The position numbers were made by a program, and so were the translations under genes. Source: Heligmosomoides polygyrus polygyrus (lineage: Eukaryota > Nematoda > Chromadorea > Rhabditida > Heligmosomidae). Taken from it: 64,000 nucleotides of DNA. The notes beneath the pieces are model-generated. The model saw only the letters and a program-made list of their open reading frames with translations, had not been told where the DNA came from and made no database searches. Numbering within the stretch: the first letter of the stretch is position 1; the number at the start of each line of letters is the position of its first letter. The DNA lies in assembly GCA_947396885.1 (NCBI GenBank), contig OX377203.1, positions 23,625,253 through 23,689,252 on the forward strand, written 5' to 3'. Below, one piece after another: positions 1 to 11,192 of the stretch.

Positions 1-1681
1 TTATATCGTCTGCCAACCACAACACGTAGTTCACGTAACCCACGTAGCTTACTGACCGCTACCTATCATAGTTGGCTAATATTTGAAAAAAGAGTGTGAG
101 ACTTGTGATCAGCACCCCCAGTAACCTCTTAGACGAAGTTCAGTACAACGGTGAGTCTGGTACGACCACCCCAGTTATCGGTATGGGAGATAAGTTTGAG
201 AAACCGTCCAAACAGACACTACCGTCGTGTTCGTCATCCCAAATTACCCTTCTGAAAAAGGTTGGGTCACAGGATCTCGTCTCATACTTGCGTGGTGCGC
301 TTCGTCCCACGGGACACACACACGCGAAAGTCGCTCTCGTTGTCAACGTGTTAGAGAAACAATCAAAGGTTCGTTTAGACTTTTTTTGTTGTAGTATCAT
401 GTCAAGACTATTAGGTACTGTCAGGGCAACCAATTTTTAAAAGATTTGAGAGTAAGGAGTAGTCCGCCGTTGGCCAACAATGGAACAACTCTCTGACAAA
501 ATAGCATCTATCCGTTGCACACTGCATCTAGGACGAGAGACCCAAATTTTTGTGGGTCACCCCTATTCGGAGATGAGAAAAATTTCCAGGTCGCTTTTTA
601 TCACTCTCCATACTATGGATTAATATTGTTTTATCACGACGCTTCTATCAACGCTACTTGGAATAAAGAGCTATGCAAGACCACTGCATCGCATCACGAG
701 TTTTTCTGGTAGAATTGTTTTCTACAGTCTCGAGGAAATTTGTCTTTTTTAAAAGGTCGATTAAAAATCGTTATTCCGCGTTCCAAAATAGGACGTGCAT
801 AGTTTTTGTAGACCTTTATGTGAGTGGTGGAGTCTCTACTTAAGGCTTTGAACAGATTTTGTCTACGTAGGAAGGAACTGTTGACAATCCCTTCAAGACA
901 GAGAAGGAAACTCAGCTTGCCGGGAACTAGAAAGTCCAGGTCACGAATTTCTGTGGCCTAATTCGATAGCGACCGGTTTAAGGATGGGACATAGCTACCA
1001 AAACCGCGAGATTGTGAACCTTTGACCTTTGTTGGGCTTAGAACAGGTAGTGCTCGCTGGACCAGCATTAGAATGATTGGATAGCCAACCGAACAACCAT
1101 CAGTGCTTGCTTATTTTGATTTAGATTTGTTACACGAAGATACCATGCGTTTAAAACAACTATAGGAAGAGCGAAATATTATACCGCCAGTACCTATTCA
1201 GTAGCTGAGACGCAATAAAACAACGTAGTATCTGAGGACTAGGAAGAAAAGGAATGGTTGACAGAAACAAATAAGGCCGTTGGGAAAACTAGAGGCTGGA
1301 ACAAAGCTGAAGGAATTTTTCGAAAGCAGACAACTTATTTTCAACAGTGTGGTAAGTGGCAGCATCATCGGTCTAAATTTCGCATGAAGCACCTGAAGCA
1401 CAAATTCAAGGTGGGGGACGAACGCGTAAATGAGTAGGAGAACCGAGGAATATCTCCCTCTTGAGGGACTCCTCTAAAAAAGGAAAAGAAAATATGGCAG
1501 GAAAAGACTGGCCGAGTGGGACTTGGAATGTTCTGTTGAATAAGGTGTTTCGAACCCATCGAGCATGTCACGGTCAAGGCCTACAAGCGTCAACTTACGC
1601 AACAGCATCTCAGGTGAAACCATTACGGAAGCTTTAGCAATGTCGAAACAGCATGTCCTTGCTTCTCTTGATCAAGTCAGC
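1..1681. other. Non-coding, probable intron of FN3 gene copy 1
   Basis: No convincing exon is seen. Short ORFs on both strands lack recognisable domains. Around 1300-1680 the minus strand may hold the decayed upstream part of the LINE fossil described at 1682-1805. Copy 2 has the same content at 23653-25333. Confidence 0.5.
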
Positions 1682-1805
1682 TTAGTCACTGAGAGGGGGA
1701 AGAAGTGCAATCTCCGTGGATCTATCTTTAAGGAACCCGTGTTGACAATCGGGGACTACGTTGAATTTTTCCAGATGACTGATGACGTCCCTCTTCAGTG
1801 ACTTT
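1682..1805 (-). pseudogene. CR1-like LINE reverse transcriptase fossil
   Basis: On the minus strand a short open stretch reads like the region of CR1/Jockey reverse transcriptases between motifs 1 and A, including HLEKFNVVPDCQHGFLKDRS followed by TEIALL. The usual pattern is 'shLe.nnvi...QHGFl.gRSt.tall', and the QHGF..RST core is intact. Nothing recognisable remains on either side except vague similarity further right. It lies just upstream of an FN3 exon, so it is an old insertion in an intron. Confidence 0.55.
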
Positions 1806-1868
1806 TCAAAAGTTCCTTTCAATAGGCTTTTCTCCAACATAACACACTGTTTAATGGAACATTTCCAG

Positions 1869-2823
1869 CTGTCCCGTTGACCATCAAGAACGGGTACAAC
1901 TCCGACCGCGGTGTGACTGCCCATGTGGAATGGCCCCGAACAGCACAGGATTCGTGCTACTACAAGTTCCTGCTCAGCAATAGCTCTACCCAGATTGCTC
2001 GAGACATAACACTGGTAGGTATTGAAATCAACGGCATTGTGCTGTCCTCCTGAATCCTGGTATCGTTCTTGCAGGATTCGTCAACTTCGGTAGTCCTGCC
2101 CCATCTCGAGTTCGATACGGACTACTCGCTCATATTGGCAGCTGTTTCCGCTGATCAGCTTCAGAGCAGCAAGCCAGTATCGGCGAACTTCAAATCGCTG
2201 CCTTGCCGCGACGTTCATGGAAGGGGAAGCCTTCTATGCGGTGAGTTGCCTTTATAGTCTTTAGAGCTTCAACGTAGAAGTGCCCTTATTTATGGAAGAA
2301 TATTCAGCTCCTGACCCAGTGTCCGACCTAGCGATTGTAGTCCGCCCAAACGGTACGGGGCTAATCTCATGGAAGCCGTCAGCGGATGCACAGAACATCC
2401 TCTTCTATCAAGTGGTCTTCTACGCTCTCTCTAACGAATTCGGCTGCCAAACCAGTAAGGAGATTATCAATGTCCGAGCGGTAGGTCTTACCACGAACTC
2501 ACCTCATCTGATCCATTCCCCTACGCTGGCCATTTCAGGCAGCCACCCAAGCGGAGGTGAACTTCCCGGGTCGGCAGTGCGAGTACGTGGTGCGCCTGAT
2601 CAACTACGACCTGATCGGACGGGACGCCGCCGCCGAGGTGCGGGTGCTGATCGACCCGTCGCTGCCGATCCGCTTCGACTTCGCGCTCCATCCGGAGCTC
2701 GTGCTCATCGCCGCCTGCGTGCTGCTCCTGCCGTTCGTCTGCCTCCTCATTCGCTGTCGGTGTCGTCGCCACTGCCCGCACAGGATCTCCGAGAAACAGC
2801 AGAAGCTCGCCGACTACGTATGA
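1869..2823 (+). CDS. FN3-domain single-pass membrane protein, last four exons (copy 1)
   Basis: Four exons with GT..AG introns and matching phases: 1869-2014, 2075-2240, 2308-2480 and 2539-2823 (TGA at 2821-2823). The translation gives fibronectin type III strands: an exon starting VPLTIKNGYNSDRG, a second ending in CRDVHGRGSLLC, and a third starting PDPVSDLAIVVRPNGTGLIS with the FN3 tryptophan (SWKPS). The last exon ends the domain, then has a membrane helix (LVLIAACVLLLPFVCLLI) and a short basic Cys/Arg-rich tail ending KLADYV. This predicts a type I cell-surface adhesion or receptor-like protein. The last exon is markedly GC-richer than its surroundings. Upstream exons would lie left of the window. 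I cannot name an orthologue. All four exons are open in both copies. Confidence 0.85.
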
Positions 2824-2965
2824 CCGTCGCCTGGCTATCGTCCATTTCCTAAACGGGTGGTGTTTTCTCTGCAAAGTGCCTCACAGTGCCTTGATGCCGG
2901 TTTGTGATCTCTATTTAAATTGTACATATATGTCTGTAGATATGTTTCGTTGCTGCATGAAAGGA

Positions 2966-2971
2966 AATAAA
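2966..2971 (+). promoter_or_regulatory. Polyadenylation signal AATAAA
   Basis: AATAAA lies about 140 bp after the FN3 gene stop codon, in an AT-rich 3' UTR. The copy 2 equivalent is 26618-26623. Confidence 0.6.
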
Positions 2972-3414
2972 TATTACTATTTATTATATTTGAAGACTTG
3001 TTTTGATAAAAAACAGCGGGAAGGAAAACGCGGTGGAGTTGTCCGAGTTTGTCTAAAGGCTGCTCAACATGGTGTTTCTGTTTTTTTAGTGATACAAGCG
3101 GCGGGGACTGAAAAAGCAGAAAATATAACATTTCTTTGGAGGTTACACTTCTCTGTACGGGCGCCGCGACTGGGAGTAGAAGTTGCTACTTCCATCGGAG
3201 TTTGAAGTTAGACACCAATTTAATGACCAACTACGTTTGTTCTCTGTCCAGTGCTAGAAGGGTGTGAATAATTATGTCTGACGAATGGTTGTAGAATGCC
3301 AGGAAAGACTTGTAGCACTTGACTACTGGGAAGGACACACTAAATACTGGTTTTACCCCTAAGCGTATTTGAACCGATATCCTTCCAAAATATTCCCATT
3401 TTTGAGTTCAAGAA

Positions 3415-4095
3415 TTGCTATACATGAAGGCAGACGCGCATGACATTGGCAACTATCGCCCGATATGCCTTCTGTCCGTAGTCTACAAGCTGTTCATTCG
3501 AGTGATCCTGAATAGGTGTAGCAGAACGCTGCACGAAGGACAGCCATACGAACAAGCAGGATTTCGGAGAGGATTCAGCACGATCGATCACATACACACC
3601 ATTACGAAGCTCATCGAAGTGTCGCGAGAGTACAAGTTGCCGCTGTGCCTTACGTTCATCGACCTGAAGAAGGCATTCGACTCTGTCGAAACTGAAGCGG
3701 TCATCGACGCCCTGCTCACTCAGGGCGTTCCTACTCAGTACATCAGAGTCCTTCGAGAGCTGTACAATGGATTCACGACCCACCATTCTACAACGACGTC
3801 GTCATCGAAGAGAGGGGTTCGGTAAGGGGATGCCATATCTCCGAAGCTCTTCAGCGCCACCCTCGAAAACGTCATGCGCGAACTAGAATGGGAAGACATG
3901 GGAGTGAAGGGCGACGGCCGGGAAGTGCACCATCTTCGCTTCGCTGACGACATCGTGCTCATAACACCGAGCACCAGCCAGGCGGAGCGAATGCTGGCCG
4001 AAGATAAGACACGCTTCGCTAAGACGAAGTCATTGAAAATTAGGTGTGCCGGCCAGGTCATACTTTCGCAGTCACCTGCTGCTCGAGAGCCGTAG
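3415..4095 (+). pseudogene. LINE reverse transcriptase fragment (copy 1)
   Basis: The first reading frame (3415-3825) has NYRPICLLSVVYKLF (RT motif 1-2), QAGFRRGFSTIDHI and the catalytic motif A stretch FIDLKKAFDSVE. After a frameshift near 3826, a second frame (3874-4095) has motif C as HLRFADDIVLIT. No endonuclease domain, 5' end or 3' tail remains. It belongs to the same LINE family as the fossil at 42390-43870. It lies about 450 bp downstream of the FN3 gene polyA signal. Confidence 0.85.
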
Positions 4096-4099
4096 CTGG

Positions 4100-4689
4100 C
4101 CAAATTTTGCTGATTGTCAAAAGAACACCAGGGCGCCCCTCTAGGTTTTGGTCAGAGCCCTCGGCGAATCTGTAGTTGGTCACTATATCTTACTATACAT
4201 AAAATTTCCCCGTAAACTGGGTGGGGTTTTAAACTGAACACTTTCTAAAGCACAGTTGTTTGTACTGTTTCTATCATAGATTCATACACGCGTAAACGGC
4301 ATTTAAACGATCAGTCAAGGGTGAGTGATAAGCTCACGGCACAATCCCTACATATGTAGATCACATTCCTTATTTTCAAGTACATTAGGATAAGCCATCA
4401 TTGTTATGTATTGACTAATTGATTTTTTAAATGGAAATGTCGTCGTATTTAAAACAGCGTAGCCATAGGTGCACTGCAAAAATGAATTTTTTATGGTGAG
4501 TTTTCCCAATACAAAAGAGTATTTTGACTTCCTTAAAATATTTCTAATTGGATCTAACAAAATTGTACGATTGTCAGGTTGTAAGATTAGATACGTCTCC
4601 CTTAGATTTAAAAATGAAAAAATGAAAATGAAAATAATGTTTCTAAAAAGCATCCGGTTCAAGGTGATACGTGCCCAGTTCAAAATGAA
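4100..4689. other. AT-rich intergenic DNA, nothing recognised
   Basis: No gene, RNA or repeat signature was recognised between the LINE fossil and the palindrome. Short ORFs on both strands (4348-4779) look like chance openings in AT-rich DNA. Confidence 0.4.
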
Positions 4690-5760
4690 AATGGTATGTG
4701 TTATATTATTAGCTTGTCCCGCCGCCTTTTCCAACAATTCATTGCGGGTTTCGCCGACGGTCTTTGCATAGCGCTGCATAGCTTTCGAAAGAGAATGCTT
4801 TGCTCTATCATAGCATGTATTGCATTTCTTTTTTAATTACGAATTTTGCCAATTTTTAGGTCGTTGATGTGAAAAGTGAAAAAGTGGCCATCTGCGCACT
4901 TGTTCTCTCCGCTTAGGTTTGTAATTTTTTGCGCAGTTTTTTATAGCACTTGGAAGACAATGTTCTATACTACAGGAACGTGTGTTGGTCCCATTTTCTC
5001 ACTTGCCCTTTATTGATTTTTAGTCCATCAAATTGGGAATTCCGACTTTTCCGTCCGAATTTTTACCAAAACTCCGGTTCTGTGGCTGGACTTTTTTGCT
5101 TGGTGTCATATGTCGTTTGGAAGAGGATGTCTTGCTCAGTAAGAATTTGTGTCGCGTTTATTGGCTCACGCTGATTTCTGTCGAATATCAACAACTGAAG
5201 AAGGAGAAGGAGTTGTTGGTGAAGACAATTCTTCTCTTTTGGGCATTTTGATGATATTCAATAGAAATCAATAAACACGACACATATTCTTATAGAGCAA
5301 GACATTCTTTTTCGAAGGAGATATAACACCTACCCAAAAAGTTCAACCACAGAGGAGGAGCTATCGGCAAAGTAACCATCCTCCTTCGGACGTCCCAATT
5401 TGATGACCTAAAAATCAATAATCGACAAATGAGCAAATAGCACTATCACATATTCTTGTAGCACAGAACACTGTCTTCCAAATGCTATAAAAAACTGCGC
5501 AAAAAATTACAAACCTAAGCGGAGAGAACAAGTGCGCAAATGGCTACTTTTTCACTTTTCACTTCAACGACCTAAAAAGTGACAAAATTCATGATGAAAA
5601 AAGAAATGCAATATGCTCTGATACAGCAAACCATTCTCTTTCAAAAGCTATGTAGCGCTGCAGGAGACCGCCGGCGAAATCTGCAGTGAATCGTTGAAAA
5701 AAAAAACGGCGAAGACTCATGGGGCAACGTAATATATAATAGGCTATTTGAGGCCAAGCT
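4690..5760. repeat. ~1 kb imperfect palindrome (fold-back element), copy 1
   Basis: The left arm (about 4690-5200) is repeated in reverse complement in the right arm (about 5230-5760). Anchors: left TTGTTCTCTCCGCTTAGG (near 4900) matches right CCTAAGCGGAGAGAACAA (near 5515), and left AAAGTGAAAAAGTGG matches right CTACTTTTTCACTTT. Arms are roughly 80-85% identical by eye with small indels, and only a few tens of bases separate them. It could be a fold-back DNA transposon or an inverted duplication of an older repeat. Its transcripts would form long dsRNA. No transposase is seen. Confidence 0.8.
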
Positions 5761-6110
5761 CCATTCAACGATATAGCTTCTATGTATGCTCTACAAACTG
5801 AGTTCATAGCATGCAGAACAGATCATCCGGATTAACTCATTTGGCTAGTGTATAAATAAAGACGAACATAAGGTTCATTTTATGGTGGCGATGTCCGTTC
5901 CTCCACGTGGTGCCACTGGAAACTGCCCGCTTTGCGAGCTAAGCCGAGCACGGACATTCGATTGCAGGCGACAAGCCCTTGTGACAGGCCGGCTTACGAA
6001 CAACCATGTCAGATCGCATGGTGTATGAGTAGTCATGTTTTTCGAGATAGTGCTACGGCGTCCGCGGAAGCCGACGCGCACTCACAGAGCCCGGCTAGTG
6101 TGGAAAGTAT
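5761..6110. other. Spacer between palindrome and RTE, nothing recognised
   Basis: No exon, RNA or terminal repeat was recognised. A reading frame from 5932 runs into the RTE stub that begins about 6110. Confidence 0.3.
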
Positions 6111-6548
6111 GCGAGGGTCCCTGATGCGAGCACGGCATCGGGGGGCAGCTGAGCTAGTCCGAAAGTCCCGTAACGTAAGCAGAACCCGCGTGGCAACGCT
6201 GAATGTGGGTATGGACCGCATCCGAAACGATCTCATTCGACAGAAGTTCGGTGTCTCGCCGATAGCTGACAAGATGCGCGAAGCTCGCTTGCGATGGTAC
6301 GGCCACGTTCTGCGTGGAAGGGAGGACAGCGTCCGCAAGATAGGCCTTAACTTCGAGGTAATAGGAAGCCTAGAGGGCGCCCGAAGCAACGATGGGCTGA
6401 TACGTTACATATGGACTTGAAAGTAGCTGGTGTCCACCCTGATCTAGCGTTGGGTCGGGAGAGGTGGCGTCATGACACCAGAATAGCGGACCCCGCCAGG
6501 AGCGGGACAAACGCTGAGGAAGAAGAAGAAGAAGAAGAAGAGCAGGAG
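6110..6548 (+). mobile_element. Chimeric RTE: 5' stub fused to RTE 3' tail (copy 1)
   Basis: The frame from about 6110 reads like the start of a nematode RTE polyprotein (KSRNVSRTRVATLNVG, the first endonuclease strand). At 6210/6211 it switches to the C-terminal part of another RTE: MDRIRNDLIRQKFGV, then RLRWYGHVLRGREDSVRKIG, a frameshift near 6400, and then a (GAA)n tail at about 6519-6542. Straight after the tail the endonuclease frame resumes (RWSCRKSRDIGRGFKAVL). So an RTE 3' end replaces roughly the first part of the endonuclease domain, which is not a simple insertion. Confidence 0.75.
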
Positions 6549-6752
6549 AAGAGGTGGTCCTGCCGCAAGTCAAGGGACATAGGACGTGGCTTCAAGGCCG
6601 TTCTGTGGAAGTCCCAGGACATACAGTGGTGTCGGAATAATCGTCTCCGAACAATTTCGTGACTCGATTGTAAGCGTCGAACGCTATGACGATCGGTTGA
6701 TGAAGATCGTTGTCGCCGCTAAGGAGCGACTCATATCACTTCTTCTCTGCGT

Positions 6753-7697
6753 ATGCTCCGCAGAGTGGCTGCTCCGATCAAGCCAAGGAAGAGTTTTGGA
6801 GCCTGCTTGATGAGAAGACAGCAGAGGTACCGCCGAAAGATAGTTGCTGGTGACCTTAATGGGCACGTAGGTGCTGCGAAGGGCGGGTACAGCTGTCATG
6901 GTGGTTTCGGATACGGGTCTCGTAACGCCGATGGTGAGCACATTCTTGAGTATGCGGAATCGCATAATCTCACCATTGTGAACACCGTTTTCCGAAAACG
7001 CGACTCCCACCTCATCTCATACTATAGTGGGAGCTCCAAGTCTCAGATAGACTTTGTCCTTGTCAAGGATCGCGACCGAAGCCTTGTCACAGACGCGAAG
7101 ATCGTGCCGTATGAGACGGTCGCCCCACAGCATCGACCGCTAGTCTGCACCTTTAAGATCACCCCTCCGGGGATGCAGAAAGTTGAGCGATGCGGTGCTG
7201 CGAGAATCAAGTGGTGGCGAATGAAAGAGAAGGAAGCAGCTGTGATTTCCCGCGTACGGTTACCGACAGTCACGACTGTCGACGAAACCTGGAAGAAAGC
7301 AACCGACGCGATACGCCAAGCTGCAAGGTTGGAACTTGGCATAACGAAGCCTGGGCGACGCAAGGTCGATAAGCGCACATGGCTGTGGACGGACGATGTG
7401 AAGGCAAAGGTTAGAGAGAAGAAGTCGCTCTATCACGTGTTTCTCAGCGATAAGACGGCTGACAACTGGCAGAAGTATCAGAAGGCGAAGAAGGCTGCAA
7501 AGAAAGTCGTGGCTGTTGCGAAAGCCACTCATTATAGTGATGTCAACGAAAAGCTCGAGTCACGCGATGGTGAGCGGTATTTGTACCAACTTGCTAAGAC
7601 CCGCCATCGTCAAACCGAGGATATTGAAAAGTTCATTGGCATCAACGATGAGAGCGGCCATCTTCTGACAGACCGCAAAAAGGCGCTGAAGCGATGA
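6753..7697 (+). pseudogene. RTE endonuclease and linker domain (copy 1)
   Basis: This encodes the C-terminal half of an apurinic-like endonuclease: GDLNGHVGAA (metal/catalytic Asp-Asn), QIDFVLV and the final HRPLV motif with the catalytic His. A basic linker rich in Lys follows (KVREKKSLYHVFLSD). The preceding endonuclease strands are in another frame, one indel away near 6760-6800. It ends at the internal TGA (7695-7697). It would nick target DNA for target-primed reverse transcription if intact. Confidence 0.85.
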
Positions 7698-7754
7698 CGT
7701 GATTACTTCGAGGAAATTTCCACTACGGAATTTCCTCACCCGGCCATCCCTTCT

Positions 7755-9256
7755 GTGGGTTCTGTTCACGGTCCCGTTCACAAGATCACCGTGGAGGAAA
7801 CGGAAGCGGCTCTAAAGAAGATGAAGCCATGCAAGGCGACAGGACCGGATGATCTGGCAGCCGATGTTTGGAAGTCGAAGCTCTGGTATCCTGCTGAGTG
7901 GTTGGCTGAGTTCTTCAACCAGGTAGTAAAGGAGAAGAAAGTACCGGAGTGTTGGCACAACAGTACGACGATTCCGATTTTGAAGAAGAAGGGCAGTCCT
8001 GCAGACTGCTCCAATTATCGTCCGATTCGCTTGCTTTCGCACAGCATGAAGATCTTCGAGCGAATCCTCGACAGACGAATTCGTGAAATCGTCAAGCTCT
8101 CCGACAACCAGTGCGGTTTTGTGTCTGGTTGTGGGACCATTGATGCTATACACGCCGCCCGCCTCCTGGTGGAGAAGCATCGTGAGAAACAGAAGCCGGT
8201 GCATATCGCCTTTCTCGACCTGGAGAAGGCCTTCGACCGCGTACCGCGTGAGGTTATATGGTACTCCTTGCGACAACACAACGTACCTGAGGAACTAATA
8301 GAGTGGGTGCGGATGCTCTACTCTTGCCCAAAGAGTAGAGTGCAAGCTGCAGCTGGAACCTCAATAGAGTTTCCCATCTCTGTTGGGGTGCACCAAGGTT
8401 CTGCGCTTTCTCCACTCCTCTTTGTTGTCGTCATGGATGCCATTACGCGAGATCTTCAGAAGCCTGTCCCATGGACATTGCTCTATGCTGATGACGTGAT
8501 GCTCGCTTGCGAAGATAAAGATGATCTCGAGCGGCGGGTGCAAGCTTGGTGCGACCGCCTGGCGATGTTCGGACTCAAATTGAACGTCAAGAAGACCGAG
8601 TACCTAACGACTGACGTAAACGAGTCCGGCTCCATTAAGATTAACGGTACTGAACTTGCACGCACTTCGGTGTTTAAATACCTGGGATCAGCAATAGCGT
8701 CTGACGGCGGTCTGATGGTTGAAGTGAACTCACGCGTGATTGCAGCTTGGTCCAAGTGGCGTTCGCTGACTGGTGTGCTCTGCGATAGGAGGATACCAGA
8801 GCACCTGGAGTCAAAGATCTACAGAACAGTCATCCGGCCAGTAGCGATGTACGGCGCTGAGTATTGGCCTGCGACTAAGGAAGTTGAAACGCGCCTCAGC
8901 GTCATGGAGACGAAGATGCTGCGCTGGACGGCTGGAGTCACCCGCATGGACCGCATCAGAAATGATGCTATTCGGCAGAAGTTCGGTGTCGCGCCGATAG
9001 CGGCAAAGATGCGCGAAGCTCGCTTACGATGGTACGGCCACGTTCTGCGTGGAAAGGAAGACAGCGTCCGCAAGATAGGTCTTGGGTTGGAAGTGTCAGG
9101 AAAGCAGCCTAGAGGACGCCCAAAGCAGCGTTGGTCGGATACGTTACACATGGACATGAAAGTAACTGGCGTCCACCCTGATCAAGCGCATGACCGGGAA
9201 AGGTGGCGTCATGACACCAGAAGAGCGGACCCCGCGACGAAGCGGGACAAACGCTG

Positions 9257-9257
<1 letters not shown>
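7755..9257 (+). pseudogene. RTE reverse transcriptase (copy 1)
   Basis: Five hundred open codons in the same frame as the endonuclease but after its stop. Motifs in order: NYRPIRLLSHSMKIFE, QCGFVSGCGTIDAI, catalytic motif A HIAFLDLEKAFDRVPRE, motif B GVHQGSALSPLLF, motif C YADDVMLA (both Asp present), FKYLGSAI, and the C-terminal family signature MREARLRWYGHVLRGKEDSV. The RT catalytic core is intact. Copy 2 differs at one Ile/Ser and one Pro/Leu position. Confidence 0.92.
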
Positions 9258-9286
<29 letters not shown>

Positions 9287-9287
<1 letters not shown>

Positions 9288-11192
9288 TTCATTTTATATT
9301 TGAAATACTCGTATCGCTTCTCAACTTAAGACAAGTAGTTTTTAAAGAAGTGATACCCGAGACTCATCATTTAAGTTGGTACCCCTTTAAAAGATGCAAA
9401 TATTTAATATCGTTCTTTTTATATTAATTTTTTAATTTTTTATTTTAAAAATACCTCTAGTTTCTTCGGCTCAGCTTCGGTCCACATCTGCAGTTTACAT
9501 TTTGGTTCTGAGGAATACCCCTTTAAGCTTTCTCCTAGGGTAGCCCTGAAAGAAATTATCGAATCGTTTGCTTCCGTCGACTTCGGATTGGAAACGTAAG
9601 GTCATTGACGAAAAAGACCCAGCTAATGCGTTCCACCTATCACATTTAATCGTTAAATGTTCAATCACTGGAAGCTCTCGGGCATGTTAGCGTGATTGAC
9701 ACTGTGCACGATAAGGAGGATCATTCTGATGGGTGGTCCGGCATCTGTGACTTGCCTTTCTCTAATGGCTTTTTATAGCACGTTTTTTATATTTTATTTA
9801 ATTATCACAAGCCACGGATTATAGTCACATGCGGCAAGGTAACAATAACACATTAAAATTAGGTATAAGGAGCTGGGTGACTAAGCAACGAAAAAACAAA
9901 ACGAAACAAGCCTAACGAAGCCTTAGCGTAATTAGACGTTTGAAAAAAGACAGAGGCATGTTACCCATATTCTCATTCTCAGAAAGTAGGGTGTTGAGCT
10001 TCCTGATGCTCCTATAAATGAGGGAACTTGACCTCACTTTCGACGTTGGGATTTACAGATAGAGTCTGAAATGCCCTTTTCAGTCAGTTGTCGAAGGAAT
10101 ATCGCTGCCCGGAAAGCAGAAGATGCGGGTTCGAGTCCCGCCTGGCGCAAGAGTTTTGATCGTAACAAAACATCCTGTAACAGCATATAGCTTCTCTACC
10201 AGCCGCTATAGGCTTAAGCAAATGTGTTAAAACACAAGTTGTCAAAGGAGCACCACTTTTGCTTGCTAGGTGTATGCAATTTGGCTCAAGTTGCGAGGGT
10301 TAGATGTTGTTGAATGTACCTGTATTTGCGCCGCGATCATCGTTTGTTTAAGCTAACGACCTTCATCTTGAGACGTTACGTAGCAAGTTACTGTTTGCGC
10401 TCTAGTCAAATATTTACTGATGAAATACCAATCGTATCCACCTACACTTCTCTTCGATTAAATACTCTTTAGCCTCTTCTTTGCCAAACTTCTTAACCAC
10501 TGCTGTGAAAATGGACTCTGGAAAACGGATTTCAAACAGAAGGTTGTCGGGTATTTATGCAACGAAAACGCTGGTCTCAAAGGTCATCGTGAGTATGGCT
10601 GAATGCAAATTCCAAGGCCCTCTCATAGCAGTGTATCGAAGAAGGCTTCCCAGCAATATCTCTTCGCTCTCTTTCTATGTGCTCAATCATTGGAAACCTC
10701 GGATCACGTCTAGAGAAGGGGTCCAACGTGTACCTCTTTCACATTTGGCTGTTCTACCCTAGTGGTAGCAGGTTTAGATGTGCTCCTGCAGCTGTTCTAT
10801 ATAAGATTGCGTGCTTAGCTCTTTATTTTGAAAGGTTGCGGACAAATTCTCGGAGTTTATGGTTGAAATGAAGGTAAGCTTCCTCTTAGACCTGTAACAA
10901 CCTCTCTTCGGTACCGTGGAGTATTTCGGTTGTCACTCCGTCTATAGCAATGATGGGCACCTACATGAGTTGCTTTCGATTCTAGTCAAAAGGGAGGAAG
11001 TTGAAGGTATGAGCAAAAGTAAAATCAGGAAGGGTACCTACCTGAGATGCTGGAGCGCAGTAGTCTTTAGGTGCTTTTAGAAAGTGGTCATAGTTAGTTC
11101 GCATTCAGCTCTGCAATATCGTCATTAACGAAACCGGGGGTCGAAAATTTTTGCCTGAGGGGAATCTATTTAATGCACTGATCACCCACCTA
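9287..11192. other. Intergenic DNA between RTE and mariner (copy 1)
   Basis: AT-rich with no convincing gene. It contains the tRNA-like B box at 10128-10138 (separate entry). A weak ORF at 10481-10762 has no recognisable domain. Copy 2 counterpart is about 32930-34835. Confidence 0.4.
10085..10175 (+). repeat. tRNA-derived SINE-like 3' half (family 2, copy 1)
   Basis: A perfect pol III B box (GGTTCGAGTCC, 10128-10138) is followed by CGCCTGGCGC and a tail containing GTTTTGAT...AACAAAACATC. The same tail follows a second B box copy at 54375-54385, and a tail-only relic sits near 54115-54150. No complete tRNA cloverleaf or A box is seen, so this is a SINE-like repeat and not a functional tRNA. 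Copy 2 is at about 33728-33818. Confidence 0.5.

Larger units (their letters stand above)
6545..9286 (+). mobile_element. RTE non-LTR retrotransposon, 3' portion (copy 1)
   Basis: The element runs from the remaining endonuclease domain through reverse transcriptase to a (GAA)n tail at 9258-9286, typical of RTE elements. The endonuclease part is in two frames (about 6586-6810 and 6753-7697). RT is 7755-9257. Between them TGA at 7695-7697 replaces the Trp codon seen in the related copy at 63.9 kb (KALKRWRDYF). With these lesions it is not autonomous. Confidence 0.9.

Noticed and set aside
2280..2852. A 190-codon open frame over the FN3 exons and following DNA
   Set aside because: It reads through an intron with consensus GTAGGT and TTTCAG, and its second half is Arg/Pro-rich shadow sequence. 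The spliced model gives a proper FN3 end, membrane helix and stop in another frame.
6519..9286. (GAA)n runs as expandable microsatellites of functional interest
   Set aside because: They are the normal 3' tails of RTE elements.
10085..10175. Functional tRNA gene
   Set aside because: Only the T-arm-like B box is convincing. No closing acceptor stem, anticodon arm or A box at the right spacing.
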